Part shown: piece after piece, positions 1 to 6,518 of the stretch
Layout of the letters: each line of letters starts with the position of its first letter
Position numbering within the stretch: the first letter of the stretch is position 1
DNA from: Clostridiales bacterium
Lineage (GTDB): Bacteria; Bacillota; Clostridia; Lachnospirales; Lachnospiraceae
DNA: 7,462 nucleotides
Direction: 5' to 3'
Assembly (NCBI GenBank): GCA_015655565.1
Contig: JAATEU010000051.1
Coordinates: forward strand, 1 to 7,462
Program-made: the position numbers and the translations under genes
The notes under the pieces: model-generated
Told to the model about the DNA's origin: nothing
The model's input: only the letters and a program-made list of their open reading frames with translations
Databases searched by the model: none

Positions 1-342
1 CTCAAACAATATTATATCGGTGTTGCCATTGCCATTGCATTAGGTAATTTCCTGATTTATTTCCTGTCTACAAGAAATTACAAGAGGATATCTCCTTCTG
101 AATTTAAACGCAAGACAGTTTACAAAAAGCAGGTGAAATCTGCACGTACTACCGGCAATGTTGTTGAATTTAAAGGTAAAAAAACCATTACCAGGCATAA
201 ATGTGCCGTATGTGGACGTACGGAACTGGCTGATGATAATCTGGAATTCCGTTTCTGTTCAAAATGTGACGGAAATTATGAATATTGTATGGATCACCTG
301 TTTACCCACGAACATGTGAAAAATCCAACGAATAACCAATAG
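1..342 (+). CDS. 3' end of membrane protein gene with C-terminal zinc-ribbon-like domain (possibly rhomboid-like)
   Basis: The frame is open from base 1 to the TAG at 340-342, giving 113 residues, so the gene begins upstream of the window. A GTG at 133 could start a shorter frame, but the coding frame runs through it and has no ribosome binding site there. Residues 4-23 (YYIGVAIAIALGNFLIYFLS) form a membrane helix, followed by a basic linker. The tail holds CxxC at 68-71, CxxC at 86-89, then C96, H99, H103 and H105, a pattern that would suit one or two zinc ions on the cytoplasmic side. From memory, similar Cys/His tails occur on rhomboid-like membrane proteins of Lachnospiraceae. The rhomboid catalytic part would lie upstream, so that identity is only a guess. 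That this is a real coding tail is much surer than its family. Confidence 0.8.
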   Translation, partial: LKQYYIGVAIAIALGNFLIYFLSTRNYKRISPSEFKRKTVYKKQVKSARTTGNVVEFKGKKTITRHKCAVCGRTELADDNLEFRFCSKCDGNYEYCMDHLFTHEHVKNPTNNQ

Positions 343-368
343 CTCCCTGGTTTTGATGAAACCGGGAG
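343..368 (+). terminator. GC-rich stem-loop after the zinc-ribbon gene; weak terminator or attenuator
   Basis: Arms CTCCC (343-347) plus GGTTT (349-353) pair with AAACC (359-363) plus GGGAG (364-368). The result is a 10-bp stem with one bulged T (348) and a 5-base loop. It begins directly after the stop codon at 342. The following run (AATACATTTT, 369-378) is only partly T-rich, so termination may be incomplete. I see no good promoter between it and the permease gene, so the permeases may depend on read-through. Confidence 0.5.
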
Positions 369-397
369 AATACATTTTGAACCGGAGAAATGGTATT

Positions 398-1600
398 ATG
401 CTTTATTTATTAAGGAAAGACTGTAAGGAATTATTTGGAAGCAAAAAGAGAATGGCTGTTATGATACCGGTGCTTATTATATTAATAATATGCACTTATT
501 ATAATGTCCCAAGCCAAGAGGATAATCAGGCAACCAGGATTCAGTTCGGGGTTGCTGATCAGGACGGCTCCGCTTATTCAAAGCTGCTGCTGGAGTATTT
601 TAAAGAAAGTAAAAGTTTTGGTTCTTATATTCATATTGTTGAAGGTAACCGTAATGAGCTGGAACAAGCTTTTTATAATGGGGAGCTTGATTTATTTCTT
701 CTGATTCCGGAAGAATTTGTTGAGAATATGATATATCTTGAACATCTTCCTGTAAAGGTAATGATAAATACATCGGATACCACAAAGGCTGTTTTGCTGA
801 AAAACATTATGGAAAGTTATGAAAAATACATACGTGCGGTAGAAATAAACTGCGCAGCCTTATATGACTCCATGCGTATGGAGGGGTTTAGCCAGGAGTT
901 TATTCAAAAAAAGAATATTGAAATCTCATATGATCTGATATTTACGGTCTTAGGCCAGGAAAAATTCTTTCGTTACCGGGAAATAAGTGAATTTCCAAGT
1001 ACAACCCTCCTGAATTATTACAGCTTCGCCCTGATATCCATGATTCTTTTATATTCCGGTTTATACGCAGGTTTTCAAATGATGAAAGAAAAGAAACTGG
1101 GTGTCTTAAAGCGTTTATACACAGTGGGAGTGCCAATTGCAGGAATTTTATCCGAAAAGATACTATTTTTTGCCGGGATTTTATTTACCCTTCTGTCCCT
1201 GGCTTATATACTGCCAAACCTATATCAAGGCAACCACATTCATATAAAATTTGAAATTATCTTTATGGCCGCTGCTTTCTTTTGTATCTCCCTATCTGTT
1301 TTACTCAGCGGTTTATTCCATAAAATTCAGAATTATATGATAGCAGGTAATTTTCTCTGTTTTATTTTCAGTATTATAGGGGGCGGAATTATTCCTGTTA
1401 TGTATTTGCCAGACACTCTTGTAATGCTTTCTGAATTTACTCCTAATTATTGGCTGACCAGGGTAATGCTGCTGACGCAAATGGATAAGGAAGGCGGGTT
1501 GTATCTGAGAATTATGATAGGGCTTATCCTGGGTTCCATACTTTTTTATATCCTGGGTATATATGTTTATGGCAGGGAGGAGGTCTACCGTGATGAATAA
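398..1600 (+). CDS. ABC-2 type transporter permease subunit (first of pair)
   Basis: This encodes a 400-residue integral membrane protein, probably one half of the channel of an ABC exporter. An N-terminal helix (about 19-37) is followed by an outside domain of roughly 165 residues, then five helices at about 205-227, 247-270, 285-305, 311-334 and 370-391. The segment FTPNYW (347-352) before the last helix and the MMKEKKLGVLKRLY segment after helix 2 are typical of ABC2_membrane_3 permeases. Start choice: ATG 398 has GGAG at 384-387, 10 bases upstream. TTG 377 has GGGAG at 364-368 and would add 7 residues. TTG 353 and ATG 356 are in the same frame but lie in the top of the stem-loop with no ribosome binding site. 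The 3' end overlaps the next gene by 8 bases, so the two subunits are likely made together. The substrate is unknown and no ATPase gene is next to it here. Confidence 0.88.
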   Translation: MLYLLRKDCKELFGSKKRMAVMIPVLIILIICTYYNVPSQEDNQATRIQFGVADQDGSAYSKLLLEYFKESKSFGSYIHIVEGNRNELEQAFYNGELDLFLLIPEEFVENMIYLEHLPVKVMINTSDTTKAVLLKNIMESYEKYIRAVEINCAALYDSMRMEGFSQEFIQKKNIEISYDLIFTVLGQEKFFRYREISEFPSTTLLNYYSFALISMILLYSGLYAGFQMMKEKKLGVLKRLYTVGVPIAGILSEKILFFAGILFTLLSLAYILPNLYQGNHIHIKFEIIFMAAAFFCISLSVLLSGLFHKIQNYMIAGNFLCFIFSIIGGGIIPVMYLPDTLVMLSEFTPNYWLTRVMLLTQMDKEGGLYLRIMIGLILGSILFYILGIYVYGREEVYRDE

Positions 1601-2732
1601 TCTGTATGTTTTCCGTATGAAAGCTATATTCCGGGATAAATTAACCTGCATCATAATAGTTCTTTCCGTACTGGTTTTTCTTTTTATTGTAAACCAGCTT
1701 TCTTTAAATGCCAGGGAGAGAAGCAGTATTCCCATCGGACTTCTTAATTCAGACCAAAGTGAAAGTGCAAATCAGCTGGCGGGGGATATAAAAGAGATAC
1801 CGGCATTTTATGTATATGAAGGTACGGAGAAGGAATTAAAAGGACTTTTATATAAGGAACAGATACATGCATTTTTTGTGATAGAAGAAGGCTATGAAAA
1901 ATGGATTCAAACAGGTAAGACGGATGAATTGATTACCATGTATTATTTAGCGGATAATAAAACGGTAAAAATCCTGTCGGATATTTTTGCAGGGGAAATG
2001 CTATATAAAATATGTTTATACAAAGGGTATAATCTGTATCATTCCCTGCCGGAGCCGGAGAATGGCGGGACTGCCGGTAGTAATAGAAATAAGGGATATT
2101 CGGAAAATGAATATATGGATTATGCAAAATCACTGACTGCATTATCTGATTTTGATTTTGCATTTGATATTTCAATGATAAATGTTGAAAATCAAGGCAC
2201 CCAAACGAAACTGGATAATTCGGTAATATACCTGCAGGTTATTTGGGGTATCTTGGGAATGCTGTTATCCTTTATGGCTATGTTAATGACGGCCGGTATT
2301 GTATTGGAAAAAGAAGCCGGTATGGCGGGAAGGATAAAAATCTCTCTTCTTCGGCCATTTTTCATAGATTTAAGCCACCTTGGGGCTGCCCTTACGGTTC
2401 AAGGCTTCCTGGCCATCCTTCTTTGTATAATCCTCGGAAGAAAGCTTCCTGATTTTACCTTCAGGCAAGGCGGTGCTTTATTTCTTTCCATGATGTTATT
2501 TTCTCTGGTAATGGGATTGTGGTTTCTGTTTCTTGGAAAATTTATCAGCAGGCCTGGAATATACCAATTGATTGGCATATTCTCTATTTTACTTTTTGGA
2601 TTATTGGGTTTTTTGGATTTAACGGCAGAACTTATGGACATTAAGTTATTAAATATTTCAAAAATTATTCCAAATTGCTGGTTTATTGATGAATTTACTG
2701 ATATAATATTAAGAAATGCCGCCCGTCCCTAA
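1593..2732 (+). CDS. ABC-2 type transporter permease subunit (second of pair), apparently short at the C-terminus
   Basis: This is a 379-residue membrane protein and the likely partner of the preceding permease. The start is ATG 1593, with GTG 1590 as the alternative. GGGAGGAGG at 1575-1583 fits either and lies inside the upstream gene. A helix at 16-34 is followed by an outside domain to about residue 208, then helices near 210-236, 260-281, 291-315 and 322-343. The segment IIPNCW (358-363) matches the position of FTPNYW in the first subunit. That subunit has a further helix and about 30 residues after the motif, whereas this protein stops 16 residues later, after NAARP. Only 40 bases separate its stop from the next start, and the other frames there encode no helix. 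It is therefore naturally shorter or has lost its 3' end. Family assignment is good; the substrate is unknown. Confidence 0.87.
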   Translation: MNNLYVFRMKAIFRDKLTCIIIVLSVLVFLFIVNQLSLNARERSSIPIGLLNSDQSESANQLAGDIKEIPAFYVYEGTEKELKGLLYKEQIHAFFVIEEGYEKWIQTGKTDELITMYYLADNKTVKILSDIFAGEMLYKICLYKGYNLYHSLPEPENGGTAGSNRNKGYSENEYMDYAKSLTALSDFDFAFDISMINVENQGTQTKLDNSVIYLQVIWGILGMLLSFMAMLMTAGIVLEKEAGMAGRIKISLLRPFFIDLSHLGAALTVQGFLAILLCIILGRKLPDFTFRQGGALFLSMMLFSLVMGLWFLFLGKFISRPGIYQLIGIFSILLFGLLGFLDLTAELMDIKLLNISKIIPNCWFIDEFTDIILRNAARP

Positions 2733-2772
2733 ACAGAAGGTAGTTTCGATCATGGTTGGAGGAAATTCATAA

Positions 2773-4227
2773 ATGAATAAAAATATAAAAATGATTTGTC
2801 GGGAAATAGAAAACGGCGTAAATCTGGATTTTAATTTACCTCAGTTTTTTAACCGTTTAGTTAGTTTATATGTACAATATGCAGAATTAAAATTTACTAT
2901 GCATTATTATACCTTTTATGAAAGTTATTTTGATTCCGGTTCGGTAAGGGCTAAAGAGGAAGAACAGCTTTTAAAGGAAGTCAATCACATTATTAAAGAT
3001 ATCTTATTAAGTGATTTTTCCGGTGAAAAGATGGAAGATGGCGTGAAAAGGCTGGATGCAATCCGGAACAAAATCATCAGACGGTTGGAGATATTGACTG
3101 CCTATACGGATATTTTCCAGGTTTTTGAGTATATATTTAATCGTATTGAATATCGGTTCCGGGAGGATTTTACTGAAATAAACGAGGAAGAATTTTCCGC
3201 TGAAGTTTTGCGTTATATTTTTGATACCAGGGATAATGTTATTATTAATGAAAAAATTAAAGAAGTGATTGGGCAGCTTCCGGTAAGACTGACAAAATCC
3301 AGATATTTTGACTTAATCCGTGACAGTATCTCAATCTATAAGGGAGCTGACCGCTCTTCCCTTGACAGTTATCTTTATATGATGAAAACCGGTGCCATGC
3401 TTTATGAGCCGGAAGGGATGGATACTGCTTATACGGAATTATATGTCTTAAAAAAAGCATTGGAAGCCTTGGACTATAAAGATTTAACAAGGGATGAGTT
3501 TTTTGATTATTCAAAACGGATTGAAGAGACGGCGGTTAAAATTAATTCCTCCGTAGACTTTTATTTTGGTCTGCAGGAATGTGTCAATCACCTGTATGTT
3601 ATGCTGATCTTAGCGCCCTATGCCTATATGGAGGGCTATCGGATAGAAAGTATTCATGGAGAAATGAAATTTCTTCTTTTGCCGCAGGAAGGAAATCAAT
3701 GTAAGAGTTTGATTAAAGTTATTAATACACACTTCTTTGCAGATGAAAAAATGCCTTTGGAGAAAGAACTGGAGGATAAATTAACCTATACCGAAGGAAG
3801 ACAGGAACTTATATCCGAAGAGTTTGAAGGTTTGGAGTCTTATTTTTTTGATATTAAGTCCAATCACTTGAAAATGGTTGAAAGTTTAATGCTGGGACCT
3901 TTATTTCATAGTTTAAACACAGCACAGAATTTACTTGGAAGCAGCTTATTTGTTGAATTGGTTCCTGCAGACGATGGACTGAAAGTGGATGAAGGATATC
4001 AATTAAAGGTGCAGGAGGAATTCATTTTAAAGCTTACCGAACTGTTTTTAAATAATTCGAAATATGTATGCAGGGCAGTCATGGCAAATACCATTAATAA
4101 AATGCCTGTTTTCTTTCAATCACCCGCGGATGTGATGAATTATATAAAGAATTCCCTGGAACAATGTCACGACAGGGCGGAAAAAATTGCCTGTGTTAAT
4201 ATAATAAAGACATTTTTTGAGAATTAA
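2773..4227 (+). CDS. conserved-looking 484-residue protein of unknown function
   Basis: I do not recognise a named family. ATG 2773 follows GGAGG (2758-2762) by 10 bases and lies 40 bases after the permease stop, so the gene probably belongs to the permease unit. The product is mostly charged, helical-looking and soluble: no signal peptide, and only a short hydrophobic stretch around 275-286 (YVMLILAPYAYM), too weak to call a membrane segment. It is rich in Tyr, Phe, Glu and Lys and poor in Cys. A possible structured core runs from about 150 to 290, with the segment QLPVRLTKSRYFDLI near 168-182. I see no Walker A, HTH, HD or other catalytic motif. It could be a cytoplasmic partner of the transporter or an unrelated passenger gene. 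Codon use matches its neighbours, with no sign of recent transfer. The ORF is very likely real; its function is unknown. Confidence 0.82.
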   Translation: MNKNIKMICREIENGVNLDFNLPQFFNRLVSLYVQYAELKFTMHYYTFYESYFDSGSVRAKEEEQLLKEVNHIIKDILLSDFSGEKMEDGVKRLDAIRNKIIRRLEILTAYTDIFQVFEYIFNRIEYRFREDFTEINEEEFSAEVLRYIFDTRDNVIINEKIKEVIGQLPVRLTKSRYFDLIRDSISIYKGADRSSLDSYLYMMKTGAMLYEPEGMDTAYTELYVLKKALEALDYKDLTRDEFFDYSKRIEETAVKINSSVDFYFGLQECVNHLYVMLILAPYAYMEGYRIESIHGEMKFLLLPQEGNQCKSLIKVINTHFFADEKMPLEKELEDKLTYTEGRQELISEEFEGLESYFFDIKSNHLKMVESLMLGPLFHSLNTAQNLLGSSLFVELVPADDGLKVDEGYQLKVQEEFILKLTELFLNNSKYVCRAVMANTINKMPVFFQSPADVMNYIKNSLEQCHDRAEKIACVNIIKTFFEN

Positions 4228-4231
4228 TTCT

Positions 4232-4260
4232 GTATTTTTGTTGTTAATATGTGGTATAAT
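4232..4260 (+). promoter_or_regulatory. extended -10 promoter before the 102-aa gene / ytfI / gerW unit
   Basis: TGGTATAAT at 4252-4260 is a perfect TATAAT with the upstream TG of an extended -10 element. The -35 region 17 bases upstream (GTATTT, 4232-4237) is poor, as is common for extended -10 promoters. The predicted transcript would start near 4267, about 58 bases before the next start codon. This suggests the downstream genes are separate from the permease unit. It reads as a housekeeping-type promoter; I did not find a convincing sporulation sigma factor site. Confidence 0.6.
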
Positions 4261-4324
4261 GGAATAAGTGCAGAGGGATAGTTTGAAATTACGCAAAAGT
4301 TAATGGAAGAACAGGTGCTGTTAT

Positions 4325-4633
4325 ATGATCAGATGGGCTGGGAAACTGTATCTTAGTAAGGATATCAATTATAAGAAGAAGCTTAAAATGATGAAATCCA
4401 TCGAAAAAGGTGAATTAACCTTTGAGGTGTATTGTATCATTTTTGCATCTAATTCTGATAATTTGTTTGATATTATTAATGCCAATGATCTTTTATTTCC
4501 ATTCTATTCCAGAAAGGATATCTATATACTTGGTTTAGCAGATTCGAAAGGACAAGCTAAACTGTTGGTAAAGGATATGCTGTTAGAAATATATAATAAA
4601 ACCGGTGATTTTCGTGTGAGGGAATATTTCTAG
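4325..4633 (+). CDS. small conserved-looking protein of unknown function (102 aa)
   Basis: I cannot assign a named domain. ATG 4325 is preceded by ACAGGTG (4311-4317), a moderate ribosome binding site 7 bases away. The protein starts with a basic, amphipathic part (MIRWAGKLYLSKDINYKKKLKMM), followed by ordered-looking segments: ELTFEVYCIIFASNSDNLFDII (about 30-51), LLFPFYSRKDIYILGLADS (56-74), and a C-terminal helix ending in FRVREYF. There is no signal peptide, membrane helix or metal motif, so it is probably a small cytoplasmic globular protein of alternating strand and helix. Similar unnamed proteins seem familiar from Lachnospiraceae, but I recall no function. It is the first gene after the promoter at 4232-4260, 66 bases before the ytfI-like gene, so a link to sporulation is possible by context only. 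Confidence 0.75.
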   Translation: MIRWAGKLYLSKDINYKKKLKMMKSIEKGELTFEVYCIIFASNSDNLFDIINANDLLFPFYSRKDIYILGLADSKGQAKLLVKDMLLEIYNKTGDFRVREYF

Positions 4634-4699
4634 AAAGTCGGGATATATACCTGCATGGTTTTAATAGATTTAGTATTAGGAGGAGGAAACCGAGAAAAT

Positions 4700-5680
4700 A
4701 TGCTCCATATAGTTTTATTCCTTTTAAAAATAATCGGAATTATTCTTGCCTCCATATTGGGATTATTTCTTTTTTTCATTCTTATTGTGCTGCTGGTTCC
4801 GGTCCGATATAGGATTTATGCGGAAAATAAGGAAGAAATCCTGGCAATGGTTAAAGTCAGCTGGTTGTTCCGGTTTTTATATCTGCATGTTTCCTATTCT
4901 GATAACCGGCTCATGATCAGACTGCGAATATTGGGGAAGGTTTTTTACGATAATAATAAGCCGGGAAGTGAAAAGGAACCGGGGAAACCACGAAAACATA
5001 TAAAATTAAAAGAAACCCTGAAATCAAAAGGGCAATATGAAAGAAAACCTCCGGATACTTTAATAATATCAAGTGAAAAACAAAAAATGGAAACACTCCT
5101 TAAGCCTGGCCGGCAGGAAAAAGAAATGGAAGCAGCCGAAAATTTAAAGAAAGATTCCCATAGCGTTAAAAAAGTGAAAGGTGTTTTCAGCCGTATTAAA
5201 GTTTTTTTTCTTAAAATAAAGGAGATTATTAATAAAATAAAAGATTTGTTTCGCAGGTTTAAGCATACAATACATGATTTGGAAGAGAAGATTGCAAGAT
5301 TTTGTGAAATATGGAATAAGTTCAAGGCCTTCACACAGGATGAAATAAATAAAAAAGCATTTTCCAAGTTGCTGTACAGTTTAAAAAAGATATTAAAACA
5401 TATATATCCCGCTAAATTAAAAGCTGATTTGGAATTTGGTACGGGTGATCCTTGTTTAACAGGACATATCCTGGGAATAATGGCAATTTTTTATGGGCTT
5501 TATGGAAAATCAATACGGATCATTCCTAACTTTGAGGAAGAAATTTTTCAAGGTACCGTATTTTGTATTGGAAGAATAAGATTATTTACTTTACTAATAA
5601 TATGTATAAAGCTTATGTTAAATAATAATTTCAGGCAATTACTGAAAAACTTTAAAGCTTTTAAGGAGGATTTAAAATGA
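4700..5680 (+). CDS. ytfI: DUF2953 membrane protein, YtfI-like
   Basis: This 326-residue protein has an N-terminal membrane helix (about 3-34) ending in VPVRYR, the typical opening of DUF2953 proteins. A long, Lys/Glu-rich, low-complexity and probably coiled region follows (about 88-235). The conserved part FGTGDPCLTGHILGI begins at 246, and a second hydrophobic segment lies near 288-310. Start choice: ATG 4700 follows AGGAGGAGG (4678-4686) by 13 bases, a strong site with long spacing. ATG 4655 is in frame but has no good site and adds 15 polar residues before the helix. The gene overlaps gerW by 4 bases (ATGA), so the two are probably translationally coupled. In Bacillus subtilis ytfI and ytfJ are also adjacent, which supports the name. 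The exact role is unknown; a membrane role linked to spore formation or germination is inferred from the partner. Confidence 0.85.
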   Translation: MLHIVLFLLKIIGIILASILGLFLFFILIVLLVPVRYRIYAENKEEILAMVKVSWLFRFLYLHVSYSDNRLMIRLRILGKVFYDNNKPGSEKEPGKPRKHIKLKETLKSKGQYERKPPDTLIISSEKQKMETLLKPGRQEKEMEAAENLKKDSHSVKKVKGVFSRIKVFFLKIKEIINKIKDLFRRFKHTIHDLEEKIARFCEIWNKFKAFTQDEINKKAFSKLLYSLKKILKHIYPAKLKADLEFGTGDPCLTGHILGIMAIFYGLYGKSIRIIPNFEEEIFQGTVFCIGRIRLFTLLIICIKLMLNNNFRQLLKNFKAFKEDLK

Positions 5681-6084
5681 GTGATAATAATTTTAATGCA
5701 ACGGTAGAATCATTATTTAAAGGTATGGACAGTTTTATGAATACGAAAACAGTGGTAGGCGATGCGGTTAAATTTGATGATGGAACAATCATCCTGCCTT
5801 TAGTTGATGTAAGTTTTGGTGTTGGCGCAGGTGCGTTTTCCAAGGAGGTTACCAGGAATAATGCAGGCGGTGCCATGGGAGGTAAAATAACTCCCAGCGC
5901 CGTATTAGTAATTAAGGATGGAACGGCCCGGTTAGTTAACGTGAAAAATCAGGACGGTATTACAAAAATTTTGGACATGGTACCTGATTTTGTAAGTAAA
6001 TTTAAGAAAGATAAAAACAAGGAAGAAGATGTAACGGACAAGGTAAATGAAGCATTAAATTCACAAACCTATAACGAAGACTAA
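5677..6084 (+). CDS. gerW: GerW / YtfJ sporulation protein
   Basis: This 135-residue protein of the Spo_YtfJ family has close to the usual family length. Recognisable parts are the N-terminal VESLFKGMDSFMNTKTVVGDAV, the central GTIILPLVDVSFGVGAGAF, the glycine-rich NNAGGAMGGKITPSAVLVI (61-79), and a charged tail (108-135) that varies in the family. In B. subtilis GerW is a spore protein needed for normal germination through the cortex-lytic enzyme SleB. That role is known for Bacillus and is inferred here. ATG 5677 has AAGGAGGA at 5663-5670, an ideal site lying inside the end of ytfI, and it overlaps the ytfI stop by 4 bases. Presence of this gene is the main sign that the organism belongs to a spore-forming lineage. 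Confidence 0.93.
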   Translation: MSDNNFNATVESLFKGMDSFMNTKTVVGDAVKFDDGTIILPLVDVSFGVGAGAFSKEVTRNNAGGAMGGKITPSAVLVIKDGTARLVNVKNQDGITKILDMVPDFVSKFKKDKNKEEDVTDKVNEALNSQTYNED

Positions 6085-6103
6085 GTAACGGTAAAGTTAC
6101 TTA
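6082..6103 (+). terminator. A/T-rich stem-loop at the gerW stop codon; weak or non-standard terminator
   Basis: TAAGTAAC (6082-6089) pairs with GTTACTTA (6096-6103), an 8-bp perfect stem with a 6-base loop (GGTAAA). The stem includes the stop codon TAA at 6082-6084. No T-run follows (CAAATGGC), so standard intrinsic termination is doubtful. It could stabilise the 3' end of the mRNA. Confidence 0.35.
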
Positions 6104-6145
6104 CAAATGGCATGATTGAAAAAGTAAATTCCAGTGCAAAGTTAC

Positions 6146-6196
6146 ATGCAAATATTTAAAATTTTTCTTGCATTATTGGATCTATTCTGCTAGAAT
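6146..6196 (+). promoter_or_regulatory. strong promoter of rpmB with A/T-rich upstream element
   Basis: TTGCAT (6168-6173) and TAGAAT (6191-6196) are separated by 17 bases, and TGC just before TAGAAT gives an extended -10. The stretch AAATATTTAAAATTTTT (6150-6166) upstream looks like an UP element, as expected for a ribosomal protein gene. The transcript should start near 6203, giving a leader of about 46 bases to the rpmB start. ATGCAA (6146-6151) is an inverted copy of the TTGCAT box. Confidence 0.7.
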
Positions 6197-6200
6197 AGAT
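6180..6200. promoter_or_regulatory. 9-bp dyad covering the rpmB -10 box; possible operator
   Basis: ATCTATTCT (6180-6188) and AGAATAGAT (6192-6200) are perfect inverted repeats around GCT. The dyad covers the whole -10 element and ends a few bases before the expected transcription start, so it would act as DNA rather than as an RNA hairpin. A repressor site would fit, but part of the symmetry comes from the -10 sequence itself. Confidence 0.4.
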
Positions 6201-6248
6201 TTGTTTGCAGGTCGTGCGACTTAAATTAAACCTAGGGAGGTGCTTTTA

Positions 6249-6434
6249 ATGGCTAAATGTGCAATTTGTGAAAAAAGTGCTCACTTTGGAAATGCTGTGA
6301 GTCATTCTCATAGAAGATCTAATAAGATGTGGAAAGCTAATGTAAAATCGGTTAAAATAATAGTTAACGGTGCAGCAAAAAAAACATATGTATGTACGTC
6401 ATGTCTAAGATCCGGTAAAGTAGAACGAGCATAA
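6249..6434 (+). CDS. rpmB: 50S ribosomal protein L28 (zinc-binding form)
   Basis: This 61-residue protein begins MAKCAICEKSAHFGN, the classic L28 start, continues with VSHSHRRSNKMWKANVKSVK, and ends CTSCLRSGKVERA. C4/C7 and C49/C52 form the two CxxC pairs of the zinc-binding (C+) version of L28. It is a structural part of the large ribosomal subunit. ATG 6249 has GGGAGG at 6235-6240, 8 bases upstream. ATG 6240, in frame, overlaps that site and is rejected. It is followed by a GC-rich stem-loop. Nearness to a yloU-type gene about 650 bases downstream matches the rpmB/yloU/yloV neighbourhood of many Firmicutes. Confidence 0.97.
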   Translation: MAKCAICEKSAHFGNAVSHSHRRSNKMWKANVKSVKIIVNGAAKKTYVCTSCLRSGKVERA

Positions 6435-6450
6435 TTTAAACCTATCAAGG

Positions 6451-6482
6451 AAGTCTCCGCCATTTAGGCGGGGGTTGGACTT
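6451..6482 (+). terminator. GC-rich stem-loop after rpmB; probable terminator without a clear T-run
   Basis: CCGCC (6457-6461) pairs with GGCGG (6467-6471) around ATTTA, and wobble pairs can extend the stem to 6452-6476. As an alternative, AAGTC (6451-6455) pairs with GACTT (6478-6482), closing an outer stem. It lies 16 bases after the rpmB stop and is the most G/C-rich spot in the intergenic region. The bases that follow (ATGTCTGTCCC) are not a T-run, so terminator is a positional inference. Confidence 0.5.
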
Positions 6483-6518
6483 ATGTCTGTCCCAAAATGA
6501 AAAGTTTTATTGCTTATG

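Noticed and set aside
504..785. Short plus- and minus-strand open frames inside the first permease gene
   Set aside because: They lie wholly within a well-supported gene and have no start signals.
1313..1735. 140-codon open frame on the minus strand
   Set aside because: It is antisense to both permease genes across their overlap, has no ribosome binding site, and has unlikely composition; the plus-strand proteins show clear family features.
4220..4231. 12-bp palindrome AGAATTAATTCT over the stop codon of the 484-aa gene, considered as a terminator
   Set aside because: It has no loop and no G/C-rich stem; the short T-run that follows is not enough to call a terminator.
4945..5367. 140-codon open frame on the minus strand rich in Phe, Ser and Leu
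   Set aside because: It is the mirror of the Lys/Glu-rich part of the DUF2953 gene; such mirror frames are expected in A-rich coding DNA.
6112..6159. 15-codon frame (MIEKVNSSAKLHANI) between gerW and rpmB
   Set aside because: No ribosome binding site, very short, and it lies over repeats and the A/T-rich promoter upstream region.
6207..6248. Possible switch in the rpmB leader, where ACCT (6230-6233) can pair with AGGT at 6209-6212 or at 6238-6241 over the ribosome binding site
   Set aside because: Both pairings are only 4 bp and would be unstable; no other support.
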